Source: Syntrophorhabdus sp. PtaB.Bin027 (lineage in GTDB: Bacteria > Desulfobacterota > Syntrophorhabdia > Syntrophorhabdales > Syntrophorhabdaceae). Taken from it: a DNA stretch of 64,000 nt. A program made the position numbers and the translations under genes. This document shows positions 27,560 to 35,956 of this stretch, in pieces. The DNA lies in contig MVQO01000228.1 in assembly GCA_002067585.1 (NCBI GenBank), positions 62,001-126,000 of the forward strand. Reading direction: 5' to 3'. Position 1 is the first letter of the stretch; each line of letters begins with the position of its first letter. The notes beneath the pieces were generated by a model that saw only the letters and a list, made by a program, of their open reading frames with translations, was not told the origin of the DNA and ran no database searches.

Positions 27560-27588
27560 TTGACAAATTATGCGGAACAATATAAAAA
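27560..27588 (+). promoter_or_regulatory. Candidate promoter of the glcD-like/glcF-like/ligase operon
   Basis: TTGACA at 27560-27565 is followed after 17 bases by TAAAAA (27583-27588), or after 15 bases by TATAAA. It lies 43 bp upstream of the ATG at 27632 and just after the TTGTATACAA palindrome. Confidence 0.45.
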
Positions 27589-27631
27589 TTAGAGAAATTG
27601 TTCAAAATATTCAGAATCAAAGGGGGCATGA

Positions 27632-29011
27632 ATGATTAAAGAATCAGTCATTGCAGAACTGCAAAAAATCGTCGGTAAAGAGAACGTCAAAACAGAGAAG
27701 GAGACGCTCAAGGCTTATTCTTACGACGGGACAACAAGCTGGGAACACGAGCCCGATGTAGTTGTTTTTCCTACCACTACTAAAGAGATTTCGGAAATCA
27801 TGAAGCTCGCAAACAAGGAGAAGATACCTGTTACACCGAGGGGTGGCGGTACAAACGTAAGTGGCGGCTCAATTCCCATTATGGGAGGCATCATTCTATG
27901 TACCACAAAGATGAACAAGATTTTAAAGATCGATAAAGAAAACCTTACTGCTACTGTGGAACCTGGCGTGGTGCTTCAGGATCTGACCATCCGGCTTGGG
28001 AAGGAAGGCCTCTTCTTTCCACCTGATCCCCAGAGCTTTCTTGGCGCAACCATGGGGGGAATCATAGCTGAAAACGCAGGCGGCCCTGCATGTGTCAAAT
28101 ACGGAGTAACAAAACAGTATATCCTTGGGGTTGAAGTTGTACTACCTACTGGCGAGATTGTGAACCTTGGAGGCAGAACCCTTAAAAATGTTGTTGGTTA
28201 CGACCTGTTGCATATTTTCATCAGCTCTGAAGGTACCCTGGGCGTTATTACAAAGGCTGAACTGAAGCTTAACCCCCTGCCTCAGGCAAGAAAGACAATC
28301 ATGGGCGTGTATGATGATGTGGCCAAAGCAGGTGAGAACGTCTTCAGGATTCTTGAGAATGGTGTAATACCAGGCAAGATAGAGCTTCTCGATAACTGGG
28401 TTATCAACAGAATTGAAGAAATGATGCCCATGGGACTCCCGAAAGATGCTGACGCAGTTCTTCTTTTTGAGGTGGATGGTATCCCTGAAGCTGTTGAAAA
28501 AGAAACACAAAAGATCGTAGAGATTGCCAAGAAATATGGGGCAACAGATGTGCGCGTTGCACCGGATCAGGCTGAGGCCGATAAGTACTGGACAGCACGG
28601 AAAGCAGGATTTGCTGCTGTTTTTGGGAAAGCAAAAACAGTTTTTGCAGAGGATGTTACAGTACCAAGGGGGCAAATACCAGCGCTTATTAACAAGTGCA
28701 AGGAACTGGCAAAGAAATATAACGTTGAAATTGTAGTTCTTGGTCATGCGGGAGATGGAAACTTACATCCCGCAATCTTGACGGATATTAATAATAAAGA
28801 ACATTATGACAGGGCAGTTAAGGCCATGGATGAGATTATAGAAGGTGCGGTGGATTTAGGTGGTGTGCTTTCAGGAGAACATGGGATAGGTCTCGAAAAA
28901 CAGAGGTTCCTTAAAAGGCAGCTTGAACCTGCTGTAATTGATATGATGAAAAAGATTAAAGCGCTATTTGATCCTAACAACATCATGAACCCGGGTAAAA
29001 TCTGGGAATAG
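27632..29011 (+). CDS. FAD-binding 2-hydroxyacid (glycolate/D-lactate) oxidoreductase, GlcD-like
   Basis: The 459-residue flavoprotein belongs to the PCMH/VAO class. The FAD site reads VTPRGGGTNVSGGSIP, and AENAGGPACVKYGVTKQYILG is typical of GlcD and D-lactate dehydrogenases. The C-terminal cap contains VLGHAGDGNLHP and SGEHGIGLEK, with the metal and substrate His and Glu residues. It oxidises a 2-hydroxyacid and passes electrons to the Fe-S partner encoded 18 bp downstream; the substrate (lactate, glycolate or 2-hydroxyglutarate) cannot be settled. It is the first gene of a three-gene operon. Confidence 0.92.
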   Translation: MIKESVIAELQKIVGKENVKTEKETLKAYSYDGTTSWEHEPDVVVFPTTTKEISEIMKLANKEKIPVTPRGGGTNVSGGSIPIMGGIILCTTKMNKILKIDKENLTATVEPGVVLQDLTIRLGKEGLFFPPDPQSFLGATMGGIIAENAGGPACVKYGVTKQYILGVEVVLPTGEIVNLGGRTLKNVVGYDLLHIFISSEGTLGVITKAELKLNPLPQARKTIMGVYDDVAKAGENVFRILENGVIPGKIELLDNWVINRIEEMMPMGLPKDADAVLLFEVDGIPEAVEKETQKIVEIAKKYGATDVRVAPDQAEADKYWTARKAGFAAVFGKAKTVFAEDVTVPRGQIPALINKCKELAKKYNVEIVVLGHAGDGNLHPAILTDINNKEHYDRAVKAMDEIIEGAVDLGGVLSGEHGIGLEKQRFLKRQLEPAVIDMMKKIKALFDPNNIMNPGKIWE

Positions 29012-29029
29012 CCAACAAGGGGGTTGAGC

Positions 29030-30298
29030 TTGGAAGATCTAAAAGAGCTGAAAAAGATAGAACAATATGCTGACCAGTGTATGAAGTGTGGTTTTTGCAG
29101 TTTTTTCTGTCCTGTGTACCAGGAAGAAAAGGAAGAAACAGCAGTGGCAAGAGGTAAGAACTATCTCACAAAGCTTGTGTTGAAGGGGGAGCAGGAATTC
29201 ACGCCTAAAATGGGTGAAATTATAGGAAAATGCCTGCTCTGCAAGAGATGTGTAGCCATGTGTCCTGCAAAAACACAGATCGACAGGGTTGTAGTGGGTG
29301 CACGAGCCCAGATGGTAAGAAATAAAGGGCTACCATTTATCAAGAACTTTGCCTTCAGGAAGGTGATGGCGAATAGGAAAGCTTTCGGTCGCTATGTAAA
29401 ACTTGCGTCAAAGTTCCAGTGGCTCATGCCGAAAACAGAAGGCAAGGTACGGCATTTGCCTGATTTCCTCAAGGCATTAGGGCAGGGGAGAAACATACCG
29501 GAGATTGCAAAGGTATTCCTGCGTGATAAGGTAAAAAGGGTCAATAAACCACAAAACGGCAAGGAACCGAAAATGAGGGTCGGTTACTTCATGGGATGCG
29601 CAACTGACTTTATCTATCCTGAATTAGGCGAAAAGGTAATCGATTTTCTCACGAAAAGAGGGATTGAAGTAATTGTTCCTGAAGAACAAAGCTGCTGTGG
29701 CGCTGCTATATACTTTAGCGGTGATTTTGAGACAGGCAGAATGCTTGCCGAACAGAATATCAAGGCATTCCAGGATGTGGATTACATTGTTACGGCGTGT
29801 GGGACATGCAGTTCCACCCTTAAGGATTACCAGAAATATCTGCCTGACAATGAGGACCAGAAGAAGAGATACGAGGCCTTCGAGAAAAAAATCAAAGACA
29901 TGACAGAATTTGTTATTGATGTTCTGAAGATTCCACCCGAGGAATTCAAACTGAAAAAAGAGTTTGAGGGTAAAACTGCTACATGGCATGATCCCTGCCA
30001 CCTCATCAGGTATCAGAATATTAAGGATCAGCCAAGGGCAATTCTGAAAGCACTTAAAGGCTTGAAGTATGTGGAGATGCCGAATGCTGACCTTTGCTGT
30101 GGCATGGGTGGTTCGTTTAGCGTATATCATTACGATATTACAAAGAAGATTGCTGATAAAAAGATGGATGGCATCAAGGCAACCGGAGCAGATATTGTTG
30201 TTACAGCTTGCCCTGGTTGCATGATTAACCTTATCGATAACACGCTCAGAAGCAAGATGCCGCAGAAAGTGTATCATCTCCTGGAGCTTGTCGAGTAA
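29030..30298 (+). CDS. GlcF-like (Fe-S)-binding CCG-domain protein
   Basis: The product is 422 residues from TTG 29030, which has AAGGGGG seven bases upstream; the TTG at 29024 abuts that site. Two ferredoxin-type clusters, CMKCGFCSFFCPVY and CLLCKRCVAMCPAK, occupy the N-terminus. Two CCG domains follow, one with EEQSCCGAAIYFSGD and TACGTCSSTLKDY, the other with HDPCHLIRY and LCCGMGGSF. This is the layout of GlcF, GlpC and HdrD-type subunits that carry electrons from a flavoprotein to the quinone pool or another acceptor. It pairs with the GlcD-like protein. Confidence 0.92.
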   Translation: MEDLKELKKIEQYADQCMKCGFCSFFCPVYQEEKEETAVARGKNYLTKLVLKGEQEFTPKMGEIIGKCLLCKRCVAMCPAKTQIDRVVVGARAQMVRNKGLPFIKNFAFRKVMANRKAFGRYVKLASKFQWLMPKTEGKVRHLPDFLKALGQGRNIPEIAKVFLRDKVKRVNKPQNGKEPKMRVGYFMGCATDFIYPELGEKVIDFLTKRGIEVIVPEEQSCCGAAIYFSGDFETGRMLAEQNIKAFQDVDYIVTACGTCSSTLKDYQKYLPDNEDQKKRYEAFEKKIKDMTEFVIDVLKIPPEEFKLKKEFEGKTATWHDPCHLIRYQNIKDQPRAILKALKGLKYVEMPNADLCCGMGGSFSVYHYDITKKIADKKMDGIKATGADIVVTACPGCMINLIDNTLRSKMPQKVYHLLELVE

Positions 30299-30356
30299 AT
30301 GTAGCATCGGTTGGTTTTTGCATCATGAACGATAATATAATTGAGGAGGAGCAACT

Positions 30357-31964
30357 ATGAGGTATGGACGCTGGATGACAGCAAAAGACGTGCTGAGGGT
30401 AAATGCCTTCAAATGGCCCAAAAAGATTGGTATTAAAGACTTGTACAAATCCTATACCTTTAAGGAGTGGGATGAGAGAGCGTGCAGGCTTGCAAACGCC
30501 CTTGCAGACATGGGAATGAAAAAAGGTGATCGGTTTGCAGTACTCGCATACAATTGCGTTGAATGGATGGAAATATACGCTGCTGCAGCAAAGGGCGGGT
30601 TTATCTGTGTACCATTGATGTTCAGACTCGCACCGGCTGAAATGGAATACAACATCAATCACAGCGAATGTAAGGTCTTTATCGTTCAGGGGGGTGTTGA
30701 TAAGGCTGACGGTAAGGAGTTCCCATGGCCCAAAACAGTCACAGAGATGAAAAAGAACATCCCCACAGTAACCGGTTACATGGTTTTTGGCCATGACAAC
30801 CCCAAAGTTGACGGTTTTGTATCCTATGAAGAAGCGCTTGCTAAAGCAAGCCCGGAAGAGCCGGCAACTGTTGTAACAGCCGATGACCCGTGGGTCATCA
30901 TGTATACCGGCGGAACAACAGGGAAGCCGAAAGGCGTTGTAAAAACACACCTTTCGCTTTTTGCCCAGTACTTCATTATGATTTTCGACCATCAGTTTAA
31001 TTTTGACGACACAAACCTGCTCGTTATGCCATGCTGTCATGTCAACTCTCTTTTCTATTCGTTCGTAGCTACCTGGGTGGGCGGAACGGTGATGACTTAC
31101 AATATGGTCAGTTTCAATCCCGAAGACCTTATCAAGACATTTGCCGAGCACAAAGTCACCTTTACATCACTTGTGCCGACTCACTATATTATGATGCTTG
31201 CTCTGCCTGATGATGTGAAGAAGAAATATGATCTTAGCTGTGTAAAGAAGCTCCTCATCTCTTCTGCACCTGCAAGAAGAGATACAAAGCTCGGTGTTTT
31301 GAAAATGTTCCCCAACTCAGAGCTGTATGAAGCCTATGGCTCTACCGAAGCCGGCATCGTGACAGTGCTCAAACCGAATGAGCAGATGACGAAACTTGGT
31401 TCATGCGGTCGCGAAGTAATCGGTTCGGACCTGATCAGATTCTATGATGAAGACGGAAAGCTTGTTACAGAGCCCAACCAGGTGGGCGAGCTTTACTCAA
31501 GAAGCCCGATGCTTTTCGAGGAATACTGGAAAGATCCGGAGAAGACTGCTGAAACAATGAAAGGTGAATACTTCAGCGCAGGTGATATGGGATATAGGGA
31601 TGAGGACGGATATGTTATCCTCGTTGACAGAAAGGCAAATATGATTATCTCCGGTGGCGAAAATATCTTCCCATCAGAGGTTGAGAACTGTGTCGGCGGA
31701 AATCCAAAGGTTAAGGATGTAGCAGTTATTGGCGTACCTCATGAGAAATGGGGCGAACAGGTGACAGCAGTTATTGTTCTTCATGAGGGACAAACAGCAA
31801 CACCAGAGGAAATCACCGCATTCTGCAAAGGCAAGATCGCTGGTTTCAAGGTTCCAAAGAACATTATTTTCATTAAGGATGAACAGATGCCAAGAAGTGG
31901 TGCAGGTAAAATCCTCCATAGAATGTTGAGGGAGCAGTACGGAAAATGGGCTGACCATCAGTAA
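30357..31964 (+). CDS. AMP-forming acyl-CoA synthetase
   Basis: The 535-residue enzyme adenylates a carboxylate and transfers it to CoA. MYTGGTTGKPKGVVKTH is the ATP-binding P-loop, YEAYGSTEAG is motif A5, and GDMGYRDEDGYVILVDRKAN with MIISGGENIFPSEVE covers A7-A8. PRSGAGKILHRMLR supplies the catalytic A10 Lys. The length fits the fatty-acyl/aromatic-acyl ligases. GAGGAGGAG precedes the ATG. Its place after the hydroxyacid oxidase pair suggests activation of the oxidised product or a related carboxylate, which is inferred. A strong terminator follows the stop. Confidence 0.92.
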   Translation: MRYGRWMTAKDVLRVNAFKWPKKIGIKDLYKSYTFKEWDERACRLANALADMGMKKGDRFAVLAYNCVEWMEIYAAAAKGGFICVPLMFRLAPAEMEYNINHSECKVFIVQGGVDKADGKEFPWPKTVTEMKKNIPTVTGYMVFGHDNPKVDGFVSYEEALAKASPEEPATVVTADDPWVIMYTGGTTGKPKGVVKTHLSLFAQYFIMIFDHQFNFDDTNLLVMPCCHVNSLFYSFVATWVGGTVMTYNMVSFNPEDLIKTFAEHKVTFTSLVPTHYIMMLALPDDVKKKYDLSCVKKLLISSAPARRDTKLGVLKMFPNSELYEAYGSTEAGIVTVLKPNEQMTKLGSCGREVIGSDLIRFYDEDGKLVTEPNQVGELYSRSPMLFEEYWKDPEKTAETMKGEYFSAGDMGYRDEDGYVILVDRKANMIISGGENIFPSEVENCVGGNPKVKDVAVIGVPHEKWGEQVTAVIVLHEGQTATPEEITAFCKGKIAGFKVPKNIIFIKDEQMPRSGAGKILHRMLREQYGKWADHQ

Positions 31965-31982
31965 AATACTGGCAACTGAAGT

Positions 31983-32010
31983 AAAACGGGGGCAATTGCC
32001 CCCGTTTTTT
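31983..32010 (+). terminator. Rho-independent terminator after the acyl-CoA synthetase
   Basis: Perfect 11-bp arms with core CGGGGGC/GCCCCCG close a four-base AATT loop and run straight into six T. It begins 19 bp after the ligase stop and ends the oxidase operon. The flanking A-run makes it usable in both directions. Confidence 0.92.
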
Positions 32011-32085
32011 GTTTCAATTTGATTACAATTCACCGATCAATCCAATCATCCAATATATAAACAGAACTTCTAACCCCTTACCCGG

Positions 32086-32116
32086 TTGTCACACACCAGG
32101 ATATATGCTATATAAT
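32086..32116 (+). promoter_or_regulatory. Promoter giving a probably leaderless transcript
   Basis: TTGTCA (32086-32091) and a perfect TATAAT (32111-32116) are 19 bases apart, or 17 if the overlapping TATATA is used. The expected start of transcription, six or seven bases after the -10 box, coincides with the ATG at 32122, and there is no Shine-Dalgarno sequence. Confidence 0.55.
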
Positions 32117-32121
32117 AGGCC

Positions 32122-32475
32122 ATGGTAGCGACAGATTACTCTCTTTATTTGGCCGTCGGAGATCGTGTTTTTCACAAGAAATTTTTGCGATGGGGCATGG
32201 GTGTGGTTGTTGAAGAGAGAAGATCCCAACTCCCCGGTGGTTTCTGCTATGTTCGTATCAATTTTCAGGACGGGAACATACGTGTTTTCGATAACAACTT
32301 CAAAAGCAATGGCTGCTGCTATTACGCTGGTATCCAAAAGATAGATACTGAAAAGGAAATGAGAAGGTCAAGAAAGAAACAAGAAGCCCTCCGAAAAAAA
32401 ATCATCAAGATGTTGCTCAAGACACGTAAAATGTTGAAGGCTCCAGGAGAGGATGGGGCCTGTGGAAGCCAATAG
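32122..32475 (+). CDS. Small protein with a DUF3553/Tudor-like N-terminus, unknown function
   Basis: The 117-residue product reads VGDRVFHKKFLRWGMGVVVEE, then FCYVRINFQDGNIRVFDNNF. This is the small beta-barrel pattern of DUF3553, UvrD-Tudor and CarD-like domains, followed by a very basic helix (MRRSRKKQEALRKKIIKML). It could bind nucleic acid or polymerase, but neither is shown. The ATG seems to be the first transcribed codon. It stands alone between a strong terminator and selD. Confidence 0.65.
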   Translation: MVATDYSLYLAVGDRVFHKKFLRWGMGVVVEERRSQLPGGFCYVRINFQDGNIRVFDNNFKSNGCCYYAGIQKIDTEKEMRRSRKKQEALRKKIIKMLLKTRKMLKAPGEDGACGSQ

Positions 32476-32585
32476 TTCGCAATGGGCAATAGGTGATAAG
32501 AAAATCATAAAGCGTGTAACCCCTGATCTGTTAAGGGTAATAGAACAAACAGTGAACTGAGTATTGAATTTAAAAGGGAGAATAC

Positions 32586-33623
32586 ATGGCGGAAGTCGAA
32601 TTAACGCAACATGTGCGCGGGGCTGGATGAGCTTCCAAAATAGGTCCGGGTGACCTGGCAAATATTTTATGTGGGGTTGAGATTCCACAAGATGAAAATG
32701 TCCTTGTAGGTATTGAAGGATTTGAGGATGCAGGTGTATACAAAATTTCAGATACGGTGGCAATTGTCCAGACAATTGATTTCTTTACCCCTATTGTAAA
32801 CGATCCCTATTCCTTTGGTCAGATTGCAGCAGCAAACGCATTGAGCGACATTTATGCCATGGGAGCTACACCGAAAACAGCACTCAATATGGTTTGCTTT
32901 TCACCGAAGAAGTTTGGTCTGGAAGTGCTGAGAGATATCATCAGAGGTGGCGTTGACAAGATAAAAGAAGCAGGTGTAAGCCTCCTTGGTGGTCATAGCG
33001 TGGAAGATGAGGAGATTAAATATGGACTTGCAATTACCGGGATTGTTCATCCTGACAGGGTCATCCTCAATGAGGGGGCCAGATCGGAAGATGTCCTTAT
33101 CCTGACAAAACCCCTCGGGACAGGTATTCTTAACACCGGTATAAAAGGAAACATGATCGGAAAAGATACCATACAAAGGCTCATCTACGTGATGGCCTAC
33201 TTGAACAAAAAAGCTTCAGAAGTGATGCTTTCAGTAAGAACTCATGCGGCAACCGATGTCACAGGGTTTGGTCTGGCCGGTCACTTGAAGGAAATGATTA
33301 GAGAAAATATAGGTGTACAGCTTTTTCCCCATAAATTACCATATTTTAAAGAAGCTACTGAGATGGCCAGGTCTGGTTTTGTTCCTGGTGGCCTGTACAG
33401 AAACCGTGATTTTTACAGGGGAAATGTTGTGACCCACGAACAAGGGTTTTTCTACGACATCATCTTTGATCCCCAGACTTCCGGCGGCCTGCTTATGGCA
33501 ATTGATCCTGAGGATATCCGGTTATTTGAGAAGAAGGCTGCTGAAGTCAACCTCGAATTCTGGGTAATCGGTAAATTTATTGATGAACCAAAGGGTAAAA
33601 TCCTATTGCGTGATAAAATATGA
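32586..33623 (+). CDS. selD: Selenide, water dikinase, itself a selenoprotein (UGA-encoded Sec15)
   Basis: ATG at 32586 with GGGAGA upstream opens a 345-residue SelD if TGA at 32628-32630 is read as selenocysteine. The N-terminus then reads HVRGAGUASKIGPGDL, aligning with E. coli GAGCGCKI, so Sec15 replaces catalytic Cys17 and Lys18 matches Lys20. The ATP-binding body (from VAIVQTIDFFTPIVNDPY, with LLGGHSVEDEE, TDVTGFGLAGHL and DPQTSGGLL) is complete. SelD makes selenophosphate from selenide and ATP for Sec-tRNA synthesis. Conventional callers stop at the UGA and would start near 32757, losing the active site. Confidence 0.95.
32642..32656 (+). promoter_or_regulatory. Bacterial SECIS-like hairpin in selD mRNA
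   Basis: AGGTC (32642-32646) pairs with GACCT (32652-32656) around a five-base CGGGT loop. The loop begins 16 bases after the UGA, within the 16-37 base window of the bacterial SECIS consensus, and has G at its second position and a GU at its end. It would bind SelB and direct Sec insertion. Confidence 0.7.
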
Positions 33624-33798
33624 GGTCTTGGTGACGGGCAATGAGTAACAGGAAAGCCATTCATTTAATTTGCCTCATCATCTGATCCCATAATGCTCCA
33701 ATGCTTTAGCCTACCGTCTGTTTTCTTCTAATTTAAGTTTTAATCCACTTACCAGCGAGTAGATTGGTTTCAGCACCCACAAAAAGGTTGCTTTACAG

Positions 33799-33826
33799 TT
33801 GTAGGGTATGTTTTTTATTATATAAT
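33799..33826 (+). promoter_or_regulatory. Candidate promoter of the liv operon
   Basis: TATAAT at 33821-33826 is a perfect -10 box, with TTGTAG (33799-33804) sixteen bases upstream. It lies 24 bp before the start codon of the substrate-binding protein. Confidence 0.5.
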
Positions 33827-33850
33827 GCAATCACAAGGAGGACTGGCTTC

Positions 33851-34981
33851 ATGAAAAAGATGCTGTTCATCTGTGCTGTACTTCTCTTTTCTGTGTTCTA
33901 CACCGGATTTTCTCTCGCGAAGGATGTTGTGAAAATCGGCCTTATTACCCCATTGACTGGAGATGTTAAGACTTTTGGTGAATCAACAAAGAATGCCTTT
34001 AACATTGCTCTTGAGGAATATGCAAAAACGGGAAAATACAGGATTCAACCGATCATAGCTGACGACAGGAATGATCCTACTGAAGGTGCAAACGCAGCAC
34101 TGAAACTCATTACTCAGGACAAAGTTGCCGCCATCATTGGTCCTCTCACATCAAAGGTAGCTATACCAGTCAGCGAGATTGCAAACTCAAACAAAACCCC
34201 CATGATCTCGGGCACTGCAACGAATCCGAAAGTTACCTCCACTGATGGAAAAAGAAAACCCTATGTTTTCAGAGCATGCTATACAGACCCGTTCCAGGGC
34301 ACAGTTGGAGCGAACTTTGCTATAAAGCAACTGAAGGCGAAAACAGCTGCTGTCTTGTATGACGTTGGAAATGACTATTCCAAGGGACTTGCAGAGTATT
34401 TCAAGACGACATTTACAAAAGGTGGTGGAAACATTATTGCCTATGAGTCCTATCAGAAAGATGATGTCGATTTCTCTGCCCTTATTACGAAAGTGGGAAT
34501 AAAGAAACCAGAGATTATATATATCCCTGATTATTATAACAAAGTGGCTCTTATTGCGAAACAAATCAGGGAGAAGGGCTTAAAAAGTGCTTTGATCGGT
34601 GGGGATGGGTGGGATTCTCCGGAACTTATAAAGATTGCAGGCAATGCAATTGTGGGTGGTTCTTTTACCAATCATTACTCTCCTGACAGGAAGGATCCTG
34701 TTGCAGACACCTTTATTCGAAAATATAAGGAGAAATTTGGTATTGTTCCCGACGCCCTTGGAGCACTTGGATATGATTCAACAGTAATACTTCTGAAAGC
34801 ACTCGATAGTGTAAAAAAAATAACACAGGAAGAAATTATGACAGCCCTTTCTTCTGTGAAAAACTATAAAGGCGTTACAGGCACCATCAGTTTTGACAAG
34901 AACGGAGATGCTATTAAATCTGCCGCTATCCTTAAAGTTGAAAAGGATGGATTCAAGTATTTGACAACCATAAATCCATAA
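33851..34981 (+). CDS. livK: Branched-chain amino acid-type ABC transporter substrate-binding protein
   Basis: The product is 376 residues from ATG 33851, which follows AAGGAGG; the frame extends upstream to 33764 without support. Residues 1-23 form a signal peptide (MKKMLFICAVLLFSVFY, ending FSLA-KD). The mature part begins VVKIGLITPLTGDVKTFG and continues with ADDRNDPTEGANAALKLI, the Leu/Ile/Val-binding type I periplasmic fold. It delivers an amino acid or related ligand such as an amide or aromatic acid to LivHMGF. It is the first gene of the five-gene liv operon. Confidence 0.93.
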   Translation: MKKMLFICAVLLFSVFYTGFSLAKDVVKIGLITPLTGDVKTFGESTKNAFNIALEEYAKTGKYRIQPIIADDRNDPTEGANAALKLITQDKVAAIIGPLTSKVAIPVSEIANSNKTPMISGTATNPKVTSTDGKRKPYVFRACYTDPFQGTVGANFAIKQLKAKTAAVLYDVGNDYSKGLAEYFKTTFTKGGGNIIAYESYQKDDVDFSALITKVGIKKPEIIYIPDYYNKVALIAKQIREKGLKSALIGGDGWDSPELIKIAGNAIVGGSFTNHYSPDRKDPVADTFIRKYKEKFGIVPDALGALGYDSTVILLKALDSVKKITQEEIMTALSSVKNYKGVTGTISFDKNGDAIKSAAILKVEKDGFKYLTTINP

Positions 34982-35065
34982 ATAGAGGCGAGAGGTTAGG
35001 GTACGGAGCTAAGTTTAAAACCTTGAACCTTTAACCTTGATCCTCGGACCACAGATATCCCAGTT

Positions 35066-35956
35066 GTGGAACTATTAGGGTACATATTCCAGCAATGCAT
35101 AAACGGCCTCCAGCTTGGGGCTGTTTATGCACTTATAGCACTCGGCTATACGATGGTATACGGAGTACTGAGGCTTATTAACTTTGCTCATGGTGATATT
35201 TTCATGCTAGGTGCGTTTATTGCCTATTACCTGCTTTCCAGGTTTACTCTGCCAATTTATGTTGTATTTGTCCTGACAATGATTTGTACTGCCCTTGCTG
35301 GGTACATTATTGAAAAGGTTGCTTACAAGCCCTTAAGGAATGCACCCAAAATCTCACTTCTCATAACTGCTGTTGGCGTATCACTTTTTCTTGAATATTT
35401 TTTAAGCCTGAAAGCTGTTTTTACACCAAATTACATCGCATTCCCGAGGCCCTTTGAGGTGGAGGCCTTTGATTTGTCACTCTTTACAATTACCAATGTG
35501 CAATTGATCATTTTTAGTATAACGGGAGTTTCTCTGGGGCTGCTTTATCTGCTCGTTTATAAAACAAAACAGGGAACTGCAATGAGAGCGGTCTCCTATG
35601 ATAAGGAGATTGCTTCTCTCATGGGTATCAACATTGATGCTACTGTTTCCCTTACATTTATTGTCGGAGCTTCGTTGGCTGGAGTGGGTGGAATACTTTA
35701 CGGGATCGCATACCCACAGATTAACGTTTTCATGGGAGTCATGCCGGGCATCAAGTCTTTTATTGCAGCAGTGCTGGGTGGAATAGGGATCATTCACGGG
35801 GCTGTGCTTGGAGGGTTTATTATCGGCCTGTCGGAGGTTTTTGTTTCTGCATTTTTATCTTCCACGTTCAGGGATGGTGTCATTTTTGTTATCCTCTTCC
35901 TTGTGTTGCTATTAAAGCCTACAGGCATTTTCGGAAAAAGGATAGACAAGGTATGA
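35066..35956 (+). CDS. livH: LIV-type ABC transporter permease LivH
   Basis: The 296-residue membrane protein opens with GTG and has about eight hydrophobic helices. LGAVYALIALGYTMVYGVLR and LINFAHGDIFMLGAF are the LivH signature, and GGIGIIHGAVLGGFIIGLSE is the cytoplasmic coupling loop. It overlaps livM by four bases (ATGA at 35953), so the two permeases are probably translated together. It is one half of the transmembrane channel. Confidence 0.94.
   Translation: MELLGYIFQQCINGLQLGAVYALIALGYTMVYGVLRLINFAHGDIFMLGAFIAYYLLSRFTLPIYVVFVLTMICTALAGYIIEKVAYKPLRNAPKISLLITAVGVSLFLEYFLSLKAVFTPNYIAFPRPFEVEAFDLSLFTITNVQLIIFSITGVSLGLLYLLVYKTKQGTAMRAVSYDKEIASLMGINIDATVSLTFIVGASLAGVGGILYGIAYPQINVFMGVMPGIKSFIAAVLGGIGIIHGAVLGGFIIGLSEVFVSAFLSSTFRDGVIFVILFLVLLLKPTGIFGKRIDKV

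Noticed and set aside
28142-28747. 201-codon minus-strand frame inside the GlcD-like gene
   Set aside because: It is a shadow of a strongly conserved flavoprotein gene and lacks recognisable motifs.
32757-33623. SelD starting at GTG 32757
   Set aside because: It would lose the catalytic residue and N-domain; the UGA-read form from 32586 aligns over its full length.
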